In this document: piece by piece, positions 8,482 to 18,444 of the stretch | How positions within the stretch are numbered: the first letter of the stretch is position 1 | Layout of the letters: every line of letters starts with the position of its first letter | Origin: an uncultured Alphaproteobacteria bacterium | GTDB lineage: Bacteria; Pseudomonadota; Alphaproteobacteria; Micropepsales; Micropepsaceae | Length of the DNA: 64,000 nt | Direction: 5' to 3' | Assembly (NCBI GenBank): GCA_903837555.1 | Contig: CAILUV010000047.1 | Span: forward strand, 1-64,000 | Notes under the pieces: model-generated | The model's database searches: none | Told to the model about the DNA's origin: nothing | Seen by the model: only the letters and a program-made list of their open reading frames with translations | Program-made: the position numbers and the translations under genes

Positions 8482-9779
8482 AGCGCAGACGGCTTTTCGT
8501 ATTCCGCCGCCAGGATGCGGTAGGCGCGCGAATACATCGCCGCGATGGTCACCACCAGGCCGATAAAGGCGGCGATGATGAAGGTCAGCGCCATGCCGCG
8601 GCCATCGCCGGTGCCGAACCAGCCGCCGATCAGCTCCACGCCCGCGCCGGTGGTCATGAAGGGGATCAGCACGAACTGGGTCAGCGGCCCGATCAGGAAA
8701 GCGGTGATGGGCGAGGCCGCATTTTCGATGCTTTGCGCAAAGCCGATCACCCGGCCTTGGCGTTCCAGCGGAACCACCTTCTGCACGATGGTGTGCTCGG
8801 TGGCCTCGGCGAAAGGCACCGACAGCGTCCACACCAGAATGCCCGCCGCCATGAGCAGGATGGACGGCTGCAGCGGAAAGATCAGCGTCGCCGCCCACAT
8901 GATGATGTTCACCTGGAACAGCGTCTTCAGCGGCCTGGAGCCCAAGCCATAGCGCGTAATGTAAAGCCCGGCGGCGATGAAGCCCAGGCTCAGCACACCC
9001 CACAGCGCGCCCCAGGCCTGCACCGACATCAGCGACAGGCCATACGGGTCCATCAGCGCCATGAAGATGCCGCCCAGGAAATTGTTGAAGGTGGTGAAGA
9101 AGATCAGCCCGAACAGGCCCGGAATGCCCGCCACTATCCGCATGGTGCCGCGCACGTCGAGCTTTTTGGGATTCTCGTGGCTATGCGCGATTTCCGGCTC
9201 CGGCACTTTCACAAAGGCCAGATGGATCAGCGCCGCGATGGTGATGACCGCGCTCGCCACCACGATGGCAAAGATGCCCAGATAGGCCAGCGCGAAGCCC
9301 GAGGCGATGCCCGCACCCGACGACGACAGCCCCATGATCATGCCGCTGACGCCGTTGGCCCGGTCGCGCATCCCTTCGGGCACCAGGATGGTCACGGTGA
9401 TGGGCAACGCGATGGTGCGGATATTGCTCATTATCACCCCGACCAGGATGATGCTGACGAAACTCCACAGCCACAGGCTGGACGCGGCCTTGAACGCGCC
9501 CGCCGGCGCGGCGAGATAGATCAGGGCGGCGGCGGTGAAGAACACCAGCGTGACGCTGCTGGAAAACAGCATCGCGTGTTTCTTCTTGTGGTGATCGACA
9601 ATGCCGCCGAACAGGAAGCTGGAGATCGTCGCGATCACCATATAGGCGCCGGCGATGATCGAGCTGGCCAGCAGCGAGCGGGTTTCCAGATAGACCCAGA
9701 ACACCAGCGCAAACCACAAAAAGAAGTTCGCCAGCGTGGTCAGCAGCGCATTGGCGGCAATGTGGTAGAAGGTACGCAT
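8478..9779 (-). CDS. MFS transporter, drug-exporter (DHA3-like) type
   Basis: A 433-residue protein with about 12 hydrophobic segments. The GGIVDHHKKKHAML loop between TM2 and TM3 and PEGMRDRANGVSGMIMG resemble DHA3-type exporters and enterobactin-exporter-like MFS proteins. The substrate is unknown. The gene is convergent with the small exported protein, sharing stop bases 8478-8481, and is preceded upstream by a terminator and tRNA-Thr. Confidence 0.8.
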   Translation of the reverse strand: MRTFYHIAANALLTTLANFFLWFALVFWVYLETRSLLASSIIAGAYMVIATISSFLFGGIVDHHKKKHAMLFSSSVTLVFFTAAALIYLAAPAGAFKAASSLWLWSFVSIILVGVIMSNIRTIALPITVTILVPEGMRDRANGVSGMIMGLSSSGAGIASGFALAYLGIFAIVVASAVITIAALIHLAFVKVPEPEIAHSHENPKKLDVRGTMRIVAGIPGLFGLIFFTTFNNFLGGIFMALMDPYGLSLMSVQAWGALWGVLSLGFIAAGLYITRYGLGSRPLKTLFQVNIIMWAATLIFPLQPSILLMAAGILVWTLSVPFAEATEHTIVQKVVPLERQGRVIGFAQSIENAASPITAFLIGPLTQFVLIPFMTTGAGVELIGGWFGTGDGRGMALTFIIAAFIGLVVTIAAMYSRAYRILAAEYEKPSAL

Positions 9780-9802
9780 CGGGTTTCTGTGGAGCTCGCA
9801 TT

Positions 9803-9832
9803 AAAAAGCCCGCGGCTACCCGCGGGCTTTTT
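9803..9832 (-). terminator. Intrinsic terminator after tRNA-Thr
   Basis: AAAAAGCCCGCGG and CCGCGGGCTTTTT form a 13-bp stem with a CTAC loop and a T-tract on both strands. It lies directly after the tRNA 3' end on the minus strand. Confidence 0.9.
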
Positions 9833-9834
9833 AA

Positions 9835-9910
9835 TGGTGCCGCCTGCCAGACTCGAACTGGCGACCCCCGCATTACGAATGCGATGCTCTACCGACTGAG
9901 CTAAGGCGGC
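9835..9910 (-). tRNA. tRNA-Thr (anticodon CGT)
   Basis: The reverse complement folds as a 76-nt tRNA with encoded CCA. Acceptor GCCGCCT pairs with AGGCGGC. The D arm is GCTCAGTCGGTAGAGC, the anticodon loop is TTCGTAA, and the T arm contains GTTCGAGTC. The anticodon CGT reads ACG. Confidence 0.95.
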
Positions 9911-9991
9911 TTCCGGGTTGACCGGAGGAGCGGGAAACTACTGATCCCGCCCCCCCGGCGCAACGCCTAAAGCTACCCCAAAAGCCCTTAA

Positions 9992-11242
9992 TCAGGGCTT
10001 GCCGGTGTAAGAAATGCGCCAGATCCGGCCCTTTTTGGAATCGGCGACGAACAGCGCGCCGTCCGGGGCCACCGCCACGCCCACCGGGCGGTAGGTGGCC
10101 TGCTTGATATGCTTGTGCTCGGGCGTGGGTCCGGCAAAGCCTTCGGCGAAGGCCACCGGGGTTCCCGGCCTGCCATTCACGAACGGCACGAACATCACGT
10201 TATAGCCCTTGCGCCCGCCGGGGATCGCCACCGGATCGTTGCCGCCATGCATCGCCAGGAAGGCACCACCGCGATAGGAACGCGGAAACTGGGCGCCGTT
10301 ATAGAAGGTCATGTCCAGCGTGGCGGGGCGAAGCTGGTGGAACGCCACCACCGGCTTGGCATACTTGGCATCGGTGACCGGCGTCTTGCCGTCGCCGCCA
10401 TATTCCGGCGCCGACAGGCGAACCTTCTTCACGCCGTCCCAATAGGTGTAGGGCCAGCCCATGTCGGTGCCCTTGGTCACCTTGAACATTTCGTCCGGGA
10501 TCGCATCGTCATCGGCCTGGGTCAGAAGCTCGGGCCAACCCTTGAACGTGCCGTCGCGGCCGTGATTGGTCAGATACAAGCCATCGCCCTGGCGCCAGTC
10601 CATCGCGCTGGAGTTGCGGATGCCGGTGGCGAAATGTTCGCCGTCGGCCAGCTTCTGCCCCGGTTTGGCTTCGTCGAAGCGCCAGATGCCGCCGCGATAG
10701 TCCAGCAGCGGACAGGGCTTCAGGCCCACCGGCTTTGCTTCCTTGGGATTCTTCGGGTCGGGGCAGTTGTTGGCGCCGCCGCCACCGTCGAATGAGACAT
10801 ACAGGTTGCCCTTGCCGTCGAACGCCAGCGGATGGTTGCTCTGGGTGATGCCGTCCACGATCACTTCGGACTTGGTGGGGACCAGCATGTCGTCCAGCGC
10901 GAAACGCTGCACCTGCGTGCCCGACGCGGCATAGAGATGGCCCTTCCAGATCTTGATGCCGGTGCCCTGGTCGGCCGTGTTCACGCCGAAGTTCGCCTTT
11001 TGCAGCACCGTATGATCGGGCGCCAGGCGCAGCGCGATGATGCCGACCGACGGGTCCTTGGCGCCATGGCGGGTCGAGACATAGATATCGTTGCCGCGCA
11101 GCGCCATGTGGCGGATTGGGCCAAGATTGTCGGCCACCACCTGGGCATGGAAGCCCTTGGGCAGGATCAGTCCGTCAGGCTGCTGCGCGAACGCAGGAAC
11201 AGCGCCGCACAACAGCGCGGCGGCAAGCATGGTCTTTTTCAT
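9992..11242 (-). CDS. PQQ-dependent sugar (sorbosone-type) dehydrogenase, exported
   Basis: A 416-residue protein with a signal peptide (MKKTMLAAALLCGAVPAFA). The mature part is a beta-propeller of the soluble glucose/L-sorbosone dehydrogenase family, with repeated strands such as GIKIWKGHLYAASG, LAFDGKGNLYVSFDGG and GVAVAPDGALFVADSKKGRIWRI. The family oxidises sugars in the periplasm using PQQ and passes electrons to the respiratory chain. Local features such as GIRNSSAMDW and MGWPYTYWDG fit. No PQQ biosynthesis genes are in the window. Confidence 0.8.
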   Translation of the reverse strand: MKKTMLAAALLCGAVPAFAQQPDGLILPKGFHAQVVADNLGPIRHMALRGNDIYVSTRHGAKDPSVGIIALRLAPDHTVLQKANFGVNTADQGTGIKIWKGHLYAASGTQVQRFALDDMLVPTKSEVIVDGITQSNHPLAFDGKGNLYVSFDGGGGANNCPDPKNPKEAKPVGLKPCPLLDYRGGIWRFDEAKPGQKLADGEHFATGIRNSSAMDWRQGDGLYLTNHGRDGTFKGWPELLTQADDDAIPDEMFKVTKGTDMGWPYTYWDGVKKVRLSAPEYGGDGKTPVTDAKYAKPVVAFHQLRPATLDMTFYNGAQFPRSYRGGAFLAMHGGNDPVAIPGGRKGYNVMFVPFVNGRPGTPVAFAEGFAGPTPEHKHIKQATYRPVGVAVAPDGALFVADSKKGRIWRISYTGKP

Positions 11243-11331
11243 GAAGTCTCCCCAGCGGGCGAAGCGCCCATTTTAACGGGCGGAAGCCTATCGCGCGCCC
11301 CGCAGAGCCGCAACATGACCGGGAAGCAATA

Positions 11332-12255
11332 TCAGCCCTTAGCCAGCCGGGCGCGCGGATGCGCATTTTCATAGGTTTTAAGCAACTGGCTGGTTTCAAT
11401 GGCGGTGTAAATCTGCGTGGTGGACAGCGAGGCGTGGCCCAGCAGTTCCTGCACGCTGCGCAGATCGGCGCCGCCCTGCAGAATGTGGGTGGCGAAGGAA
11501 TGGCGCAGTGCATGGGGCGTGGCTTTTTCGGGCAGGCCCAGCCGCCCGCGCAGCTTTTGCATCAGGCTCTGCGCCTCGCGCGGGCTCATCGGCAGGCCGC
11601 GCCTTGACAGGAACAGCGGCGAAGACGGCGCGCCGGTGAAGGGAATCTTGTCGGCATAGTTCTGCAACGCTTCGCGCAGCAAGGGCAGCATCGGCACGCT
11701 GCGCTCCTTGCGGCCCTTGCCCACCACGGTCAGGGTTTCACCCAAAGGCACGTCGCCGCGCTTCAGGCTGAGCGCTTCGGAAATGCGCAGGCCCGCGCCG
11801 TAGAGCAACGTCAGCAGCGCGGCATCGCGCGCGCCCAGCCATTCGACGTCATGCTCGCCCGCTTCCTCGATGGCGCGCGCCGCATCCACCGCCGTCAGCG
11901 GGCGCGGCAGCGGCCGGCGCACGCTCGGAGTGCGGATGGACCGGGCGGCGGCATTTTCCAGAATGCCTTCGCGGGCGAGGAATTTGTAGAAGCTGCGCAC
12001 CGCGGCCATCGCCCGCTGCACGCCACCCGCGCCCAGCCCTTCGCTGCGGCGGCTGGATATGAAAGCGCGGATATCGGCAGGCTTGAGTTTTGCCAGCGCC
12101 TTGGCCGTCACCGCACCGCCGACATGCGCGGCCTGAAACCCGAGGAACCGCGCCAGGTCGTCGCCATAGGCGCGCAGCGTGTTGGGCGAGGCGCGGCGCT
12201 CATGCGCCAGCATCGAAAGCCAGCGTTTGCGAAGAGCGTCCGCGCCTTCGCTCAC
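11332..12255 (-). CDS. xerC: Tyrosine recombinase XerC
   Basis: A 307-residue site-specific recombinase. The N-terminal SAM-like core-binding domain ([21 protein letters not shown]) is followed by the catalytic domain. Visible catalytic residues are Arg in [12 protein letters not shown], Lys in VVGKGRKER, His/Arg in [10 protein letters not shown], His in [10 protein letters not shown] and Tyr in QIYT. Together with XerD it resolves chromosome dimers at dif. The four-base ATGA overlap with the upstream transaldolase-like gene suggests co-transcription. XerC is preferred over XerD from overall resemblance only. Confidence 0.88.
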   Translation of the reverse strand: MSEGADALRKRWLSMLAHERRASPNTLRAYGDDLARFLGFQAAHVGGAVTAKALAKLKPADIRAFISSRRSEGLGAGGVQRAMAAVRSFYKFLAREGILENAAARSIRTPSVRRPLPRPLTAVDAARAIEEAGEHDVEWLGARDAALLTLLYGAGLRISEALSLKRGDVPLGETLTVVGKGRKERSVPMLPLLREALQNYADKIPFTGAPSSPLFLSRRGLPMSPREAQSLMQKLRGRLGLPEKATPHALRHSFATHILQGGADLRSVQELLGHASLSTTQIYTAIETSQLLKTYENAHPRARLAKG

Positions 12256-12905
12256 TTGATGACGACGTTGGCCTTCTTGGCATCGGCCACGAAGGCGGCC
12301 AGGCCCTTGTCGGTCAGCGGATGGGTGATCAGCTTCTTGAAGATGTCGCTGGGCATGGTGCCCACATCGGCGCCGGCCAGAAGCGACTCGCGCACATGGC
12401 TGATGCTGCGGATCGACGCCGCCAGGATTTCGGTCTTGAAGCCGTAATTGTCATAGACGGTACGGATATCGCGGATCAGGCCCATGCCGTCTTCGCCGGC
12501 ATCATCGACGCGGCCGATGAAGGGCGAGATGAAGGTCGCGCCGGCTTTCGCCGCCATCCAGGCCTGCACCGGCGAGAAGCACAGCGTGACATTGACCATG
12601 GTGCCGTCCTTGGACAGCGCGGCGCAGGCCTTCAGGCCGTCCCAGGTCAGCGGCACTTTCACGGCGATGTTCTTGGCGATCTTGGTCAGGATCGCGGCTT
12701 CCTTCATCATCCCGTCGTAATCGGTGGCCAGCACTTCACCGCTCACCGCGCCCGGCACGATGGAGCAGATTTCCTTCAGCGATTCGACATAGTCGCGGCC
12801 CGTCTTGGCGGCCAGGCTGGGGTTGGTGGTGACGCCATCGACCAGGCCACTGGCGGCATATTCGCGAATTTCGGCCACATCGGCGGTGTCGAGGAAGATT
12901 TTCAT
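12252..12905 (-). CDS. Transaldolase-like / fructose-6-phosphate aldolase
   Basis: A 217-residue TIM-barrel enzyme of the small transaldolase subfamily (TalC/FSA). Motifs: [10 protein letters not shown] at the N-terminus, GVTTNPSL, and [13 protein letters not shown] containing the Schiff-base Lys. [11 protein letters not shown] and SPFIGRVDD follow. The family transfers dihydroxyacetone units in the pentose phosphate pathway, or cleaves fructose-6-phosphate; the two activities cannot be separated by eye. The gene diverges from priA, with 59 bases between the starts. Confidence 0.88.
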   Translation of the reverse strand: MKIFLDTADVAEIREYAASGLVDGVTTNPSLAAKTGRDYVESLKEICSIVPGAVSGEVLATDYDGMMKEAAILTKIAKNIAVKVPLTWDGLKACAALSKDGTMVNVTLCFSPVQAWMAAKAGATFISPFIGRVDDAGEDGMGLIRDIRTVYDNYGFKTEILAASIRSISHVRESLLAGADVGTMPSDIFKKLITHPLTDKGLAAFVADAKKANVVIK

Positions 12906-12964
12906 GAGACGAAGACCTTATTTATTGACGTGAGATTGGGGCGGGGCGTACCCCATTCTAACCC

Positions 12965-15187
12965 ATGATACGCGCCCGCTTAAACCCCGCTTCGCATGCG
13001 GAAATCCAGCCCAAAAAGGTGGTCGGCGTGCTGCTGCCGCTGCCGCTGGCGGGGGCGTATGACTATAAACTCCCGGCAGGCACGGATGTGCCACGCGGCA
13101 CGCTGGTGTCAGCGCCCCTGGGGAACCGCGAAGTGCTGGGCGTCGTGTGGTGCGATGCCGAGGGCACGGTGGGCGACAACCGGCTGAAAGAGGCGGTGCC
13201 GCTGGATGGCGGGCCGCGGTTGCCGGAAAAACTTTGCGACTTCATCGACTGGGTGGCCGATTACACCCTGAACCCGCCGGGCGCGATTTTGGCGATGGCG
13301 CTGCGCAGCCGCGGCGCGTTCGATCCGGAAACCAGGCGCATCGCTTATGTGCGCGGGAGCGTGACGCCGCCACGCATGTCGGCGGCGCGAGTGCGTGCGT
13401 TGGAAATCGCGGGCGACGGGCTGGCCCGTAGCGTCTCGGGTTTGGCGGAAGACGCCAATGTGTCGGCCGCCGTGGTGCGCGGGCTTGTCACTGCCGGCGC
13501 ATTGATCCCCACCGAGCTGCCGGAGTTCGCGCCGTTCCGACAACCCGATCCGTCTTTCGCCGGGCCGAAGCTTGGCGACGACCAAGCCACCGCCGCCGAT
13601 GCGCTGCGCCAGGCCGTGACGGATACGAAATTCTCGGCCCATCTGCTGGACGGCGTCACAGGGTCTGGCAAGACCGAAGTTTACTTCGAAGCCATCGCGG
13701 CGGCGCTGGAGACCGGCAAACAGGTGATGATCCTGCTGCCGGAAATCGCGCTGACGATTCAATTCCTAGAGCGCTTCGCCGCCCGCTTCGGCGTGCGGCC
13801 CGCCGAATGGCACAGCGACCTGTCGCAGAAGGAACGCCGCCGCACGTATCGTGCCGTGATGAACGGGGAAGCGCGGGTGATCGTGGGCGCGCGGTCGTCG
13901 CTGTTCCTGCCTTTCCCCGAATTGGGACTGATCATCGTCGATGAAGAGCACGAGCAGGCCTTCAAACAGCAGGAAGGCGCGATCTATCACGCCCGCGACA
14001 TGGCGGTGGTGCGGGCGCGGATCGAGCATTGCCCGGTGGTGCTGGCCAGCGCCACGCCGTCACTGGAAAGCTTTGTCAATGCGAGCCAGGGGCGTTACAG
14101 CCATCTGAAGCTGACGTCGCGGCACGGCGTCGCCGAAATGCCGCGCGTCGAACTGATCGACCTGCGGCATGCCCGCGATCCGGTGGATGCCGAGAAAAAA
14201 GCGCAATGGCTGTCGCCGCCGCTGCGCGCCGCGCTGGAAAAGACGCTGGCGGCGGGGGAGCAGGCGATGCTGTTCCTCAACCGCCGCGGCTATGCCCCGC
14301 TGACCTTGTGCGAAGCCTGCGGCCACAAATTCACCTGCCCGCATTGTTCAGCCTGGCTGGTGGAGCACAAATACAAGCGGCGCATGGCCTGTCACCAGTG
14401 CGGCTATGAATTGCCCATGCCGTCCAGTTGTCCGCAATGCAACGAAAGCGGCACACTGATTGCCTGCGGACCGGGCGTGGAGCGGGTGGCGGAAGAGTTC
14501 GCCGTCTTCTTCCCGCAGGCGCGTTTCGCCATCGCCTCGTCTGATATCCTGCACGGCCCGGCAGAAACCCAAGCCGCGATCCGCGCCATGGCGCGGCGCG
14601 AAATCGATGTGCTGATCGGCACACAGATCGTCGCCAAGGGCCATCATTTTCCGCAATTGACGCTGGTGGGCGTGGTCGATGCCGACCTGGGCGGCAGCGA
14701 CGGCGATGTGCGCGCGCGCGAGCGCACGTTTCAATTGCTGCATCAGGTGTCGGGCCGCGCCGGCCGCGCCGAAAAGCCAGGCCTGGTGCTGCTGCAGACC
14801 CGCAACCCCGAAGACGCGGTGATGCAGGCGCTGGCCAGGGGTGACCGCGACGGCTTCTATGAGCAGGAGCGTGGCTACCGCGAAGCCTATGCCGCGCCGC
14901 CCTACGGCCGTCTCGCCGCGTTGGTGGTCAGCGGCTATGACGGCGAAGCGGTGCGCGAAATCGCCCGCCAGCTGGGCAAGTGCGCACCCAATGCCCGGGA
15001 CGTGAAAGTGTGGGGGCCGTCGCCGGCCTTTTATGCGCTGCTCCGCGGCCAGACCCGTGAGAGGCTGTTGGTGCAGACGGCCAAAAGCGTGGACGTGCAG
15101 GCCTATCTGAAAACCTGGCTGGCCGGTATAAAAGTGCCGGCCTCCGTGCGCGTCGCGGTGGACGTCGATCCGGTCAGTTTCTTCTAG
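12965..15187 (+). CDS. priA: Primosomal replication restart helicase PriA
   Basis: A 740-residue protein. The N-terminal DNA-binding domain is followed by a superfamily 2 helicase with Walker A DGVTGSGKTEVY and the DEEH box in IIVDEEHEQAFKQQ. The zinc-binding insertion carries the Cys pairs CEACGHKFTCPHC and CHQCGYELPMPSSCPQC. VSGRAGRAEKPG is helicase motif VI. PriA reloads the replisome at stalled forks. The ATG at 12965 gives normal length. The glycosyltransferase gene begins five bases after the stop. Confidence 0.95.
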   Translation: MIRARLNPASHAEIQPKKVVGVLLPLPLAGAYDYKLPAGTDVPRGTLVSAPLGNREVLGVVWCDAEGTVGDNRLKEAVPLDGGPRLPEKLCDFIDWVADYTLNPPGAILAMALRSRGAFDPETRRIAYVRGSVTPPRMSAARVRALEIAGDGLARSVSGLAEDANVSAAVVRGLVTAGALIPTELPEFAPFRQPDPSFAGPKLGDDQATAADALRQAVTDTKFSAHLLDGVTGSGKTEVYFEAIAAALETGKQVMILLPEIALTIQFLERFAARFGVRPAEWHSDLSQKERRRTYRAVMNGEARVIVGARSSLFLPFPELGLIIVDEEHEQAFKQQEGAIYHARDMAVVRARIEHCPVVLASATPSLESFVNASQGRYSHLKLTSRHGVAEMPRVELIDLRHARDPVDAEKKAQWLSPPLRAALEKTLAAGEQAMLFLNRRGYAPLTLCEACGHKFTCPHCSAWLVEHKYKRRMACHQCGYELPMPSSCPQCNESGTLIACGPGVERVAEEFAVFFPQARFAIASSDILHGPAETQAAIRAMARREIDVLIGTQIVAKGHHFPQLTLVGVVDADLGGSDGDVRARERTFQLLHQVSGRAGRAEKPGLVLLQTRNPEDAVMQALARGDRDGFYEQERGYREAYAAPPYGRLAALVVSGYDGEAVREIARQLGKCAPNARDVKVWGPSPAFYALLRGQTRERLLVQTAKSVDVQAYLKTWLAGIKVPASVRVAVDVDPVSFF

Positions 15188-15192
15188 GGCCC

Positions 15193-16134
15193 ATGGCGAA
15201 GAACACGATCTATTACGTCTTCACCCTACCGCCGGTCAGCGGCGGTCATTTCGTATCGCTGGAGCATATCGCCGCCCTGAACGCGATGGGCTTCAATGCC
15301 AAAGTCTATTATGTCGGCGCGCCCGACGGCTTTGCCAAATTCACCGTTCCCGCTGTGCGCGCCGGCGCGCCGTTGCTCAGCGACGATATCGTGGTGGTGG
15401 GCGAGGATCACAAGGCGCTGCTGAAAGAACTCAGGAACCTTTCCTGCATCAAGATTCTGCACCATCAGGCGTTCTTATACACCTTCGCGGGCTTTGACAG
15501 CATCGCAGAGCTGGCCACCTATCCCCTGACGCGCCTCATCGTGCCCAGCGATTTCAGCGCCCAGCGTTTGAAGGCCATCGGTGTGCCGCAGCCCATCAAG
15601 CGGGTGCGCCCCTCGGTGCCGGACTATTTCGCGACGGGTGAAAAGCGCCTGCAAATCGCCTTCGCACCGCACAAGCGCATGATCGAAGCGCTGTTCCTCA
15701 AAGGCTATTTCCAGGCGCGGGTGCCGGAATATGCCCATGTGCCCTGGGTGCCGCTGATCAATATGAGCCGCGCCGATTGCGCGCGCGCGATGGGCGAAAG
15801 CGCGGTGTATGCCGCGCTGCCGCTGCTGGAAAGCCTGGGGCTGATGAACCTGGAAGCCATGGCGTCAGGCTGTCATGTGGTGGGCTATACCGGCCAGGGC
15901 GGCACCGAGTATGCGACCCCTGAGAATGGCGACTGGATCGCCGAGGGCGATCATGATGCCTTTGTCGAAAAGCTGCGCGACGCCTGCCGGCTCTACGAGG
16001 CCGCACAGCCCAATCCGAAAATCACAGCCGGCCGCGCTACGGCGGCGCAATTCTCCCGCGCGGTCTTTGAAAATGAACTCCGCGAGACCTGGCAGGCAAT
16101 CATGGGCGACCGCGCAGAGCTGTATCGCAATTGA
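15193..16134 (+). CDS. Glycosyltransferase-like protein (GT-B, family 1/4-like)
   Basis: A 313-residue protein. The N-terminal VFTLPPVSGGHFVSLEHIAALNAMGF resembles the GT-B donor/acceptor loop that follows strand 1. The C-terminal half has LPLLESLGLMNLEAMASGCHVVGYTG, the conserved E-x7-E nucleotide-sugar region of GT4 enzymes. It is shorter than most GT4 proteins (350-400). The sugar and acceptor are unknown, and no polysaccharide genes lie nearby. It is probably co-transcribed with priA (five-base gap), which is a coincidental-looking pairing. Confidence 0.7.
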   Translation: MAKNTIYYVFTLPPVSGGHFVSLEHIAALNAMGFNAKVYYVGAPDGFAKFTVPAVRAGAPLLSDDIVVVGEDHKALLKELRNLSCIKILHHQAFLYTFAGFDSIAELATYPLTRLIVPSDFSAQRLKAIGVPQPIKRVRPSVPDYFATGEKRLQIAFAPHKRMIEALFLKGYFQARVPEYAHVPWVPLINMSRADCARAMGESAVYAALPLLESLGLMNLEAMASGCHVVGYTGQGGTEYATPENGDWIAEGDHDAFVEKLRDACRLYEAAQPNPKITAGRATAAQFSRAVFENELRETWQAIMGDRAELYRN

Positions 16135-16135
16135 A

Positions 16136-17533
16136 TTAGAGCGTACGCCAATCCGTCAAATGACCGGTCACGGCGGCTGCCGCTGCCATCGCGGGCGACA
16201 CCAGATGGGTGCGGCCGCCGCGACCCTGACGGCCTTCGAAATTGCGGTTGGAGGTGGAGGCGCAGCGTTCGCCTTCCTTCAGCTTGTCGGCATTCATCGC
16301 CAGACACATCGAACAGCCCGGATCGCGCCATTCAAAACCGGCCTCCAGGAACACCTTGTCCAGGCCTTCTTCCTCGGCCTGTTCCTTCACCAGGCCGGAG
16401 CCCGGCACCACGATGGCATTCACGCCGGCCGAAACCTTGCGGCCCTTGGCCACCGCGGCGGCGGCGCGCAGGTCTTCGATGCGGCCATTGGTGCACGAGC
16501 CGATGAAGACATGATCCACCGGGATGTCGGTGAGCTTCATGTTGGCGGTCAGGCCCATATAGGCCAACGCGCGTTCGGCGGCGTCGCGCTTGTGCGCGTC
16601 GGTCATCTGGGCCGGGTCGGGCACGTTGGCGGTGATCGGCAGCGCCTGTTCCGGCGACGTGCCCCAGGTCACCATCGGCACGATGTCGCGCGCGTCCAGC
16701 GTCACTTCAGCGTCGAACTTGGCGTCCGGGTCGGAGTGCAGCGTGTTCCAGTACATGGCGGCGGCTTCGAACGCGGCGCCCTTGGGCGCGCGCGGCTTGC
16801 CCTTGACGTAATCCAAAGTGACATCATCGACAGCAATGAGCCCGGCGCGGGCGCCGCCTTCGATGGTCAGGTTGCACAGGGTCATGCGGCCTTCCATCGT
16901 CAGGTCGCGCACGGCGTCGCCGGCATATTCGATGACATAGCCGGTGCCGCCGGCGGTGCCGATCTTGGCGATCACGGCCAGGGCGATGTCTTTCGCGGTC
17001 ACGCCTTCGGGCAGCTTGCCATTGACGGTGACGCGCATGTTCTTGGACGGCTGGGCGCGCAGGGTCTGGGTCGCCAGCACATGTTCGACTTCGGAGGTGC
17101 CGATGCCGAAGGCCAGCGCGCCGAAGGCGCCATGGGTCGAGGTGTGGCTGTCGCCGCACACGATGGTGGTGCCCGGCAGGGTCCAACCCTGTTCCGGCCC
17201 GATGATGTGCACGATGCCGGCGCGGATATCGTCCATGGCGAAATATTCGACGCCGAATTCGGACGTGTTCTTCTTCAGGGCTTCGACCTGGGCGCGGCTT
17301 TCGGGATCGGTGATGCCCTTGTCGCGGTCCTTGGTCGGCACATTGTGGTCGGCCACCGCCAGCGTCAGTTCCGGGCGGCGCACCTTGCGGCCCGCCAGGC
17401 GCAGGCCTTCAAAGGCCTGGGGGCTGGTGACCTCATGGACCAAGTGACGGTCGATATAGATGACCGGGGTCTCGCCGGGGGTGGAGTCCACCAGATGGGC
17501 GTCCCAGATCTTGTCGTACAGCGTCTTGGCCAT
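16136..17533 (-). CDS. leuC: 3-isopropylmalate dehydratase large subunit
   Basis: A 465-residue aconitase-family protein that, with LeuD, isomerises 2-isopropylmalate to 3-isopropylmalate in leucine synthesis. I start at ATG 17533 ([15 protein letters not shown]). [4Fe-4S] ligands are seen in [13 protein letters not shown] and [27 protein letters not shown] and [20 protein letters not shown] are typical. leuD and leuB are not in the window. The gene is convergent with the glycosyltransferase gene, with one base between the stops. Confidence 0.95.
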   Translation of the reverse strand: MAKTLYDKIWDAHLVDSTPGETPVIYIDRHLVHEVTSPQAFEGLRLAGRKVRRPELTLAVADHNVPTKDRDKGITDPESRAQVEALKKNTSEFGVEYFAMDDIRAGIVHIIGPEQGWTLPGTTIVCGDSHTSTHGAFGALAFGIGTSEVEHVLATQTLRAQPSKNMRVTVNGKLPEGVTAKDIALAVIAKIGTAGGTGYVIEYAGDAVRDLTMEGRMTLCNLTIEGGARAGLIAVDDVTLDYVKGKPRAPKGAAFEAAAMYWNTLHSDPDAKFDAEVTLDARDIVPMVTWGTSPEQALPITANVPDPAQMTDAHKRDAAERALAYMGLTANMKLTDIPVDHVFIGSCTNGRIEDLRAAAAVAKGRKVSAGVNAIVVPGSGLVKEQAEEEGLDKVFLEAGFEWRDPGCSMCLAMNADKLKEGERCASTSNRNFEGRQGRGGRTHLVSPAMAAAAAVTGHLTDWRTL

Positions 17534-17594
17534 GGTCTTCTTCGAAAAATGAGGGGTTAGAAGGCGGCTTACATATAAGCCGGGGCCCAAATCT

Positions 17595-17783
17595 TCAACG
17601 CTGGGCCATGTAAAGCACCACCATGATGATCACGATGGCGACGAATTGAGCTAACACCCTGATTCGCATGAGTTTATTTGACCAGGTGCGTCCGGTCTCG
17701 CCCCCCTTCATCAGGGTGAAAAGCCCCAGGCACAGGACCACAAAGACAATCGCGATGGCGATGGCGACCAGAAAGCTTCCCAT
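17595..17783 (-). CDS. Small twin-transmembrane protein (HIG1-like)
   Basis: A 62-residue protein starting at ATG 17783 (the track ORF is longer). It has two hydrophobic helices ([19 protein letters not shown] and [18 protein letters not shown]) joined by a charged loop [18 protein letters not shown]. The loop GGE...SNKLMRxR is typical of the alphaproteobacterial twin-transmembrane family, which resembles HIG1 domains. Function is unknown. In some relatives it sits by a cobalamin adenosyltransferase gene; here that gene is about 21 kb away. Confidence 0.75.
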   Translation of the reverse strand: MGSFLVAIAIAIVFVVLCLGLFTLMKGGETGRTWSNKLMRIRVLAQFVAIVIIMVVLYMAQR

Positions 17784-17822
17784 GGGCGGGTTTATCGGGC
17801 GCCCCCGGCCTGACCGCAAGCA

Positions 17823-17925
17823 CCTAGACGAGGGATTTTGGCCGATGGGCAGGAGCAAGGAGCGATGTGGGCGAAAGCCCATGAGCGACGCGCGACGAAC
17901 CCAGCGGGCAAAAGACCCGTCTAGG
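17823..17925. repeat. Palindromic intergenic repeat with about 20-bp imperfect terminal inverted repeats
   Basis: The left end CCTAGACGAGGGATTTTGG and the reverse complement of the right end (CCTAGACGGGTCTTTTGCC) match over about 20 bp. The interior contains the hairpin TGGGCGAAAGCCCA. The right end overlaps the stop codon of the universal stress gene. The same CCTAGACGAGG string recurs at 31383-31393 after the TPR gene. This is a MITE- or REP-like element. Confidence 0.6.
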
Positions 17926-18394
17926 CCAGGGCGTCAATCTGTTCCGGCGTGAAATTGCCGGGAACAATGGTGACCGGAATCGCCTGCACGGCTGTGCCGA
18001 ACATCCCGACCAGGGGGCCGGGGCCTTCCTTGCCGGTGGCCGAGGCCAGCACCAGGATCGAGATGTCTTTGTCTTCCTTCAGAAGCTGGGCCAGGCAGTC
18101 TGTCACCAGCCCATACGGGATCACCAGTTCAGGCAGGATGCCGCCCAGCTCGTTCACGATCTTGGCGGCGTCGTGCAGCAGGCCTTCCGCCTCCGCATGG
18201 GCCTCGTCGCGCATAATCTCTTCCACGCCGCGCCATTGCTGAAAATCGGGAAGGGTCGCGGCGCACATTAAAGTGACCCGGCCGCCGGTATGCTGGGCGC
18301 GGCGGGCGGCAAAGCGCAACGCCACGGCGCATTCGGGCGTCTTGTCGATCACCACCAGGAATTTTCGCGGTGCGCGTGAGGCAGGGCTGCTCAT
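17921..18394 (-). CDS. Universal stress protein (UspA family)
   Basis: A 157-residue protein of alpha/beta UspA fold. The strand KFLVVIDKTPECAVALRFAARRA opens the domain and LVLASATGKEGPGPLVGMFG stands where the ATP-loop (G-x2-G-x9-G-S/T) lies in ATP-binding members. The loop spacing is not the canonical one, so ATP binding is uncertain. The C-terminus AIPVTIVPGN fits the last strand. Physiological role unknown. The stop is within the palindromic repeat. Confidence 0.85.
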   Translation of the reverse strand: MSSPASRAPRKFLVVIDKTPECAVALRFAARRAQHTGGRVTLMCAATLPDFQQWRGVEEIMRDEAHAEAEGLLHDAAKIVNELGGILPELVIPYGLVTDCLAQLLKEDKDISILVLASATGKEGPGPLVGMFGTAVQAIPVTIVPGNFTPEQIDALA

Positions 18395-18444
18395 GGTGCG
18401 CCGATGCTGGCACTATGGCCTTTTCCCGGCAAGAGGCTCACCGG

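Noticed and set aside
8367-9899. A 510-residue ORF covering the MFS gene and tRNA-Thr
   Set aside because: Antisense shadow of the MFS gene, and it runs into a tRNA.
11332-12255. XerC-like recombinase as the integrase of a genomic island
   Set aside because: It has XerC length and sequence and an operon-like overlap with a metabolic gene, with no att repeats or cargo nearby.
15875-17560. A 561-residue ORF opposite leuC
   Set aside because: It is the antisense shadow of leuC, rich in Gly/His/Arg with no family pattern, typical of GC-rich third-position bias.
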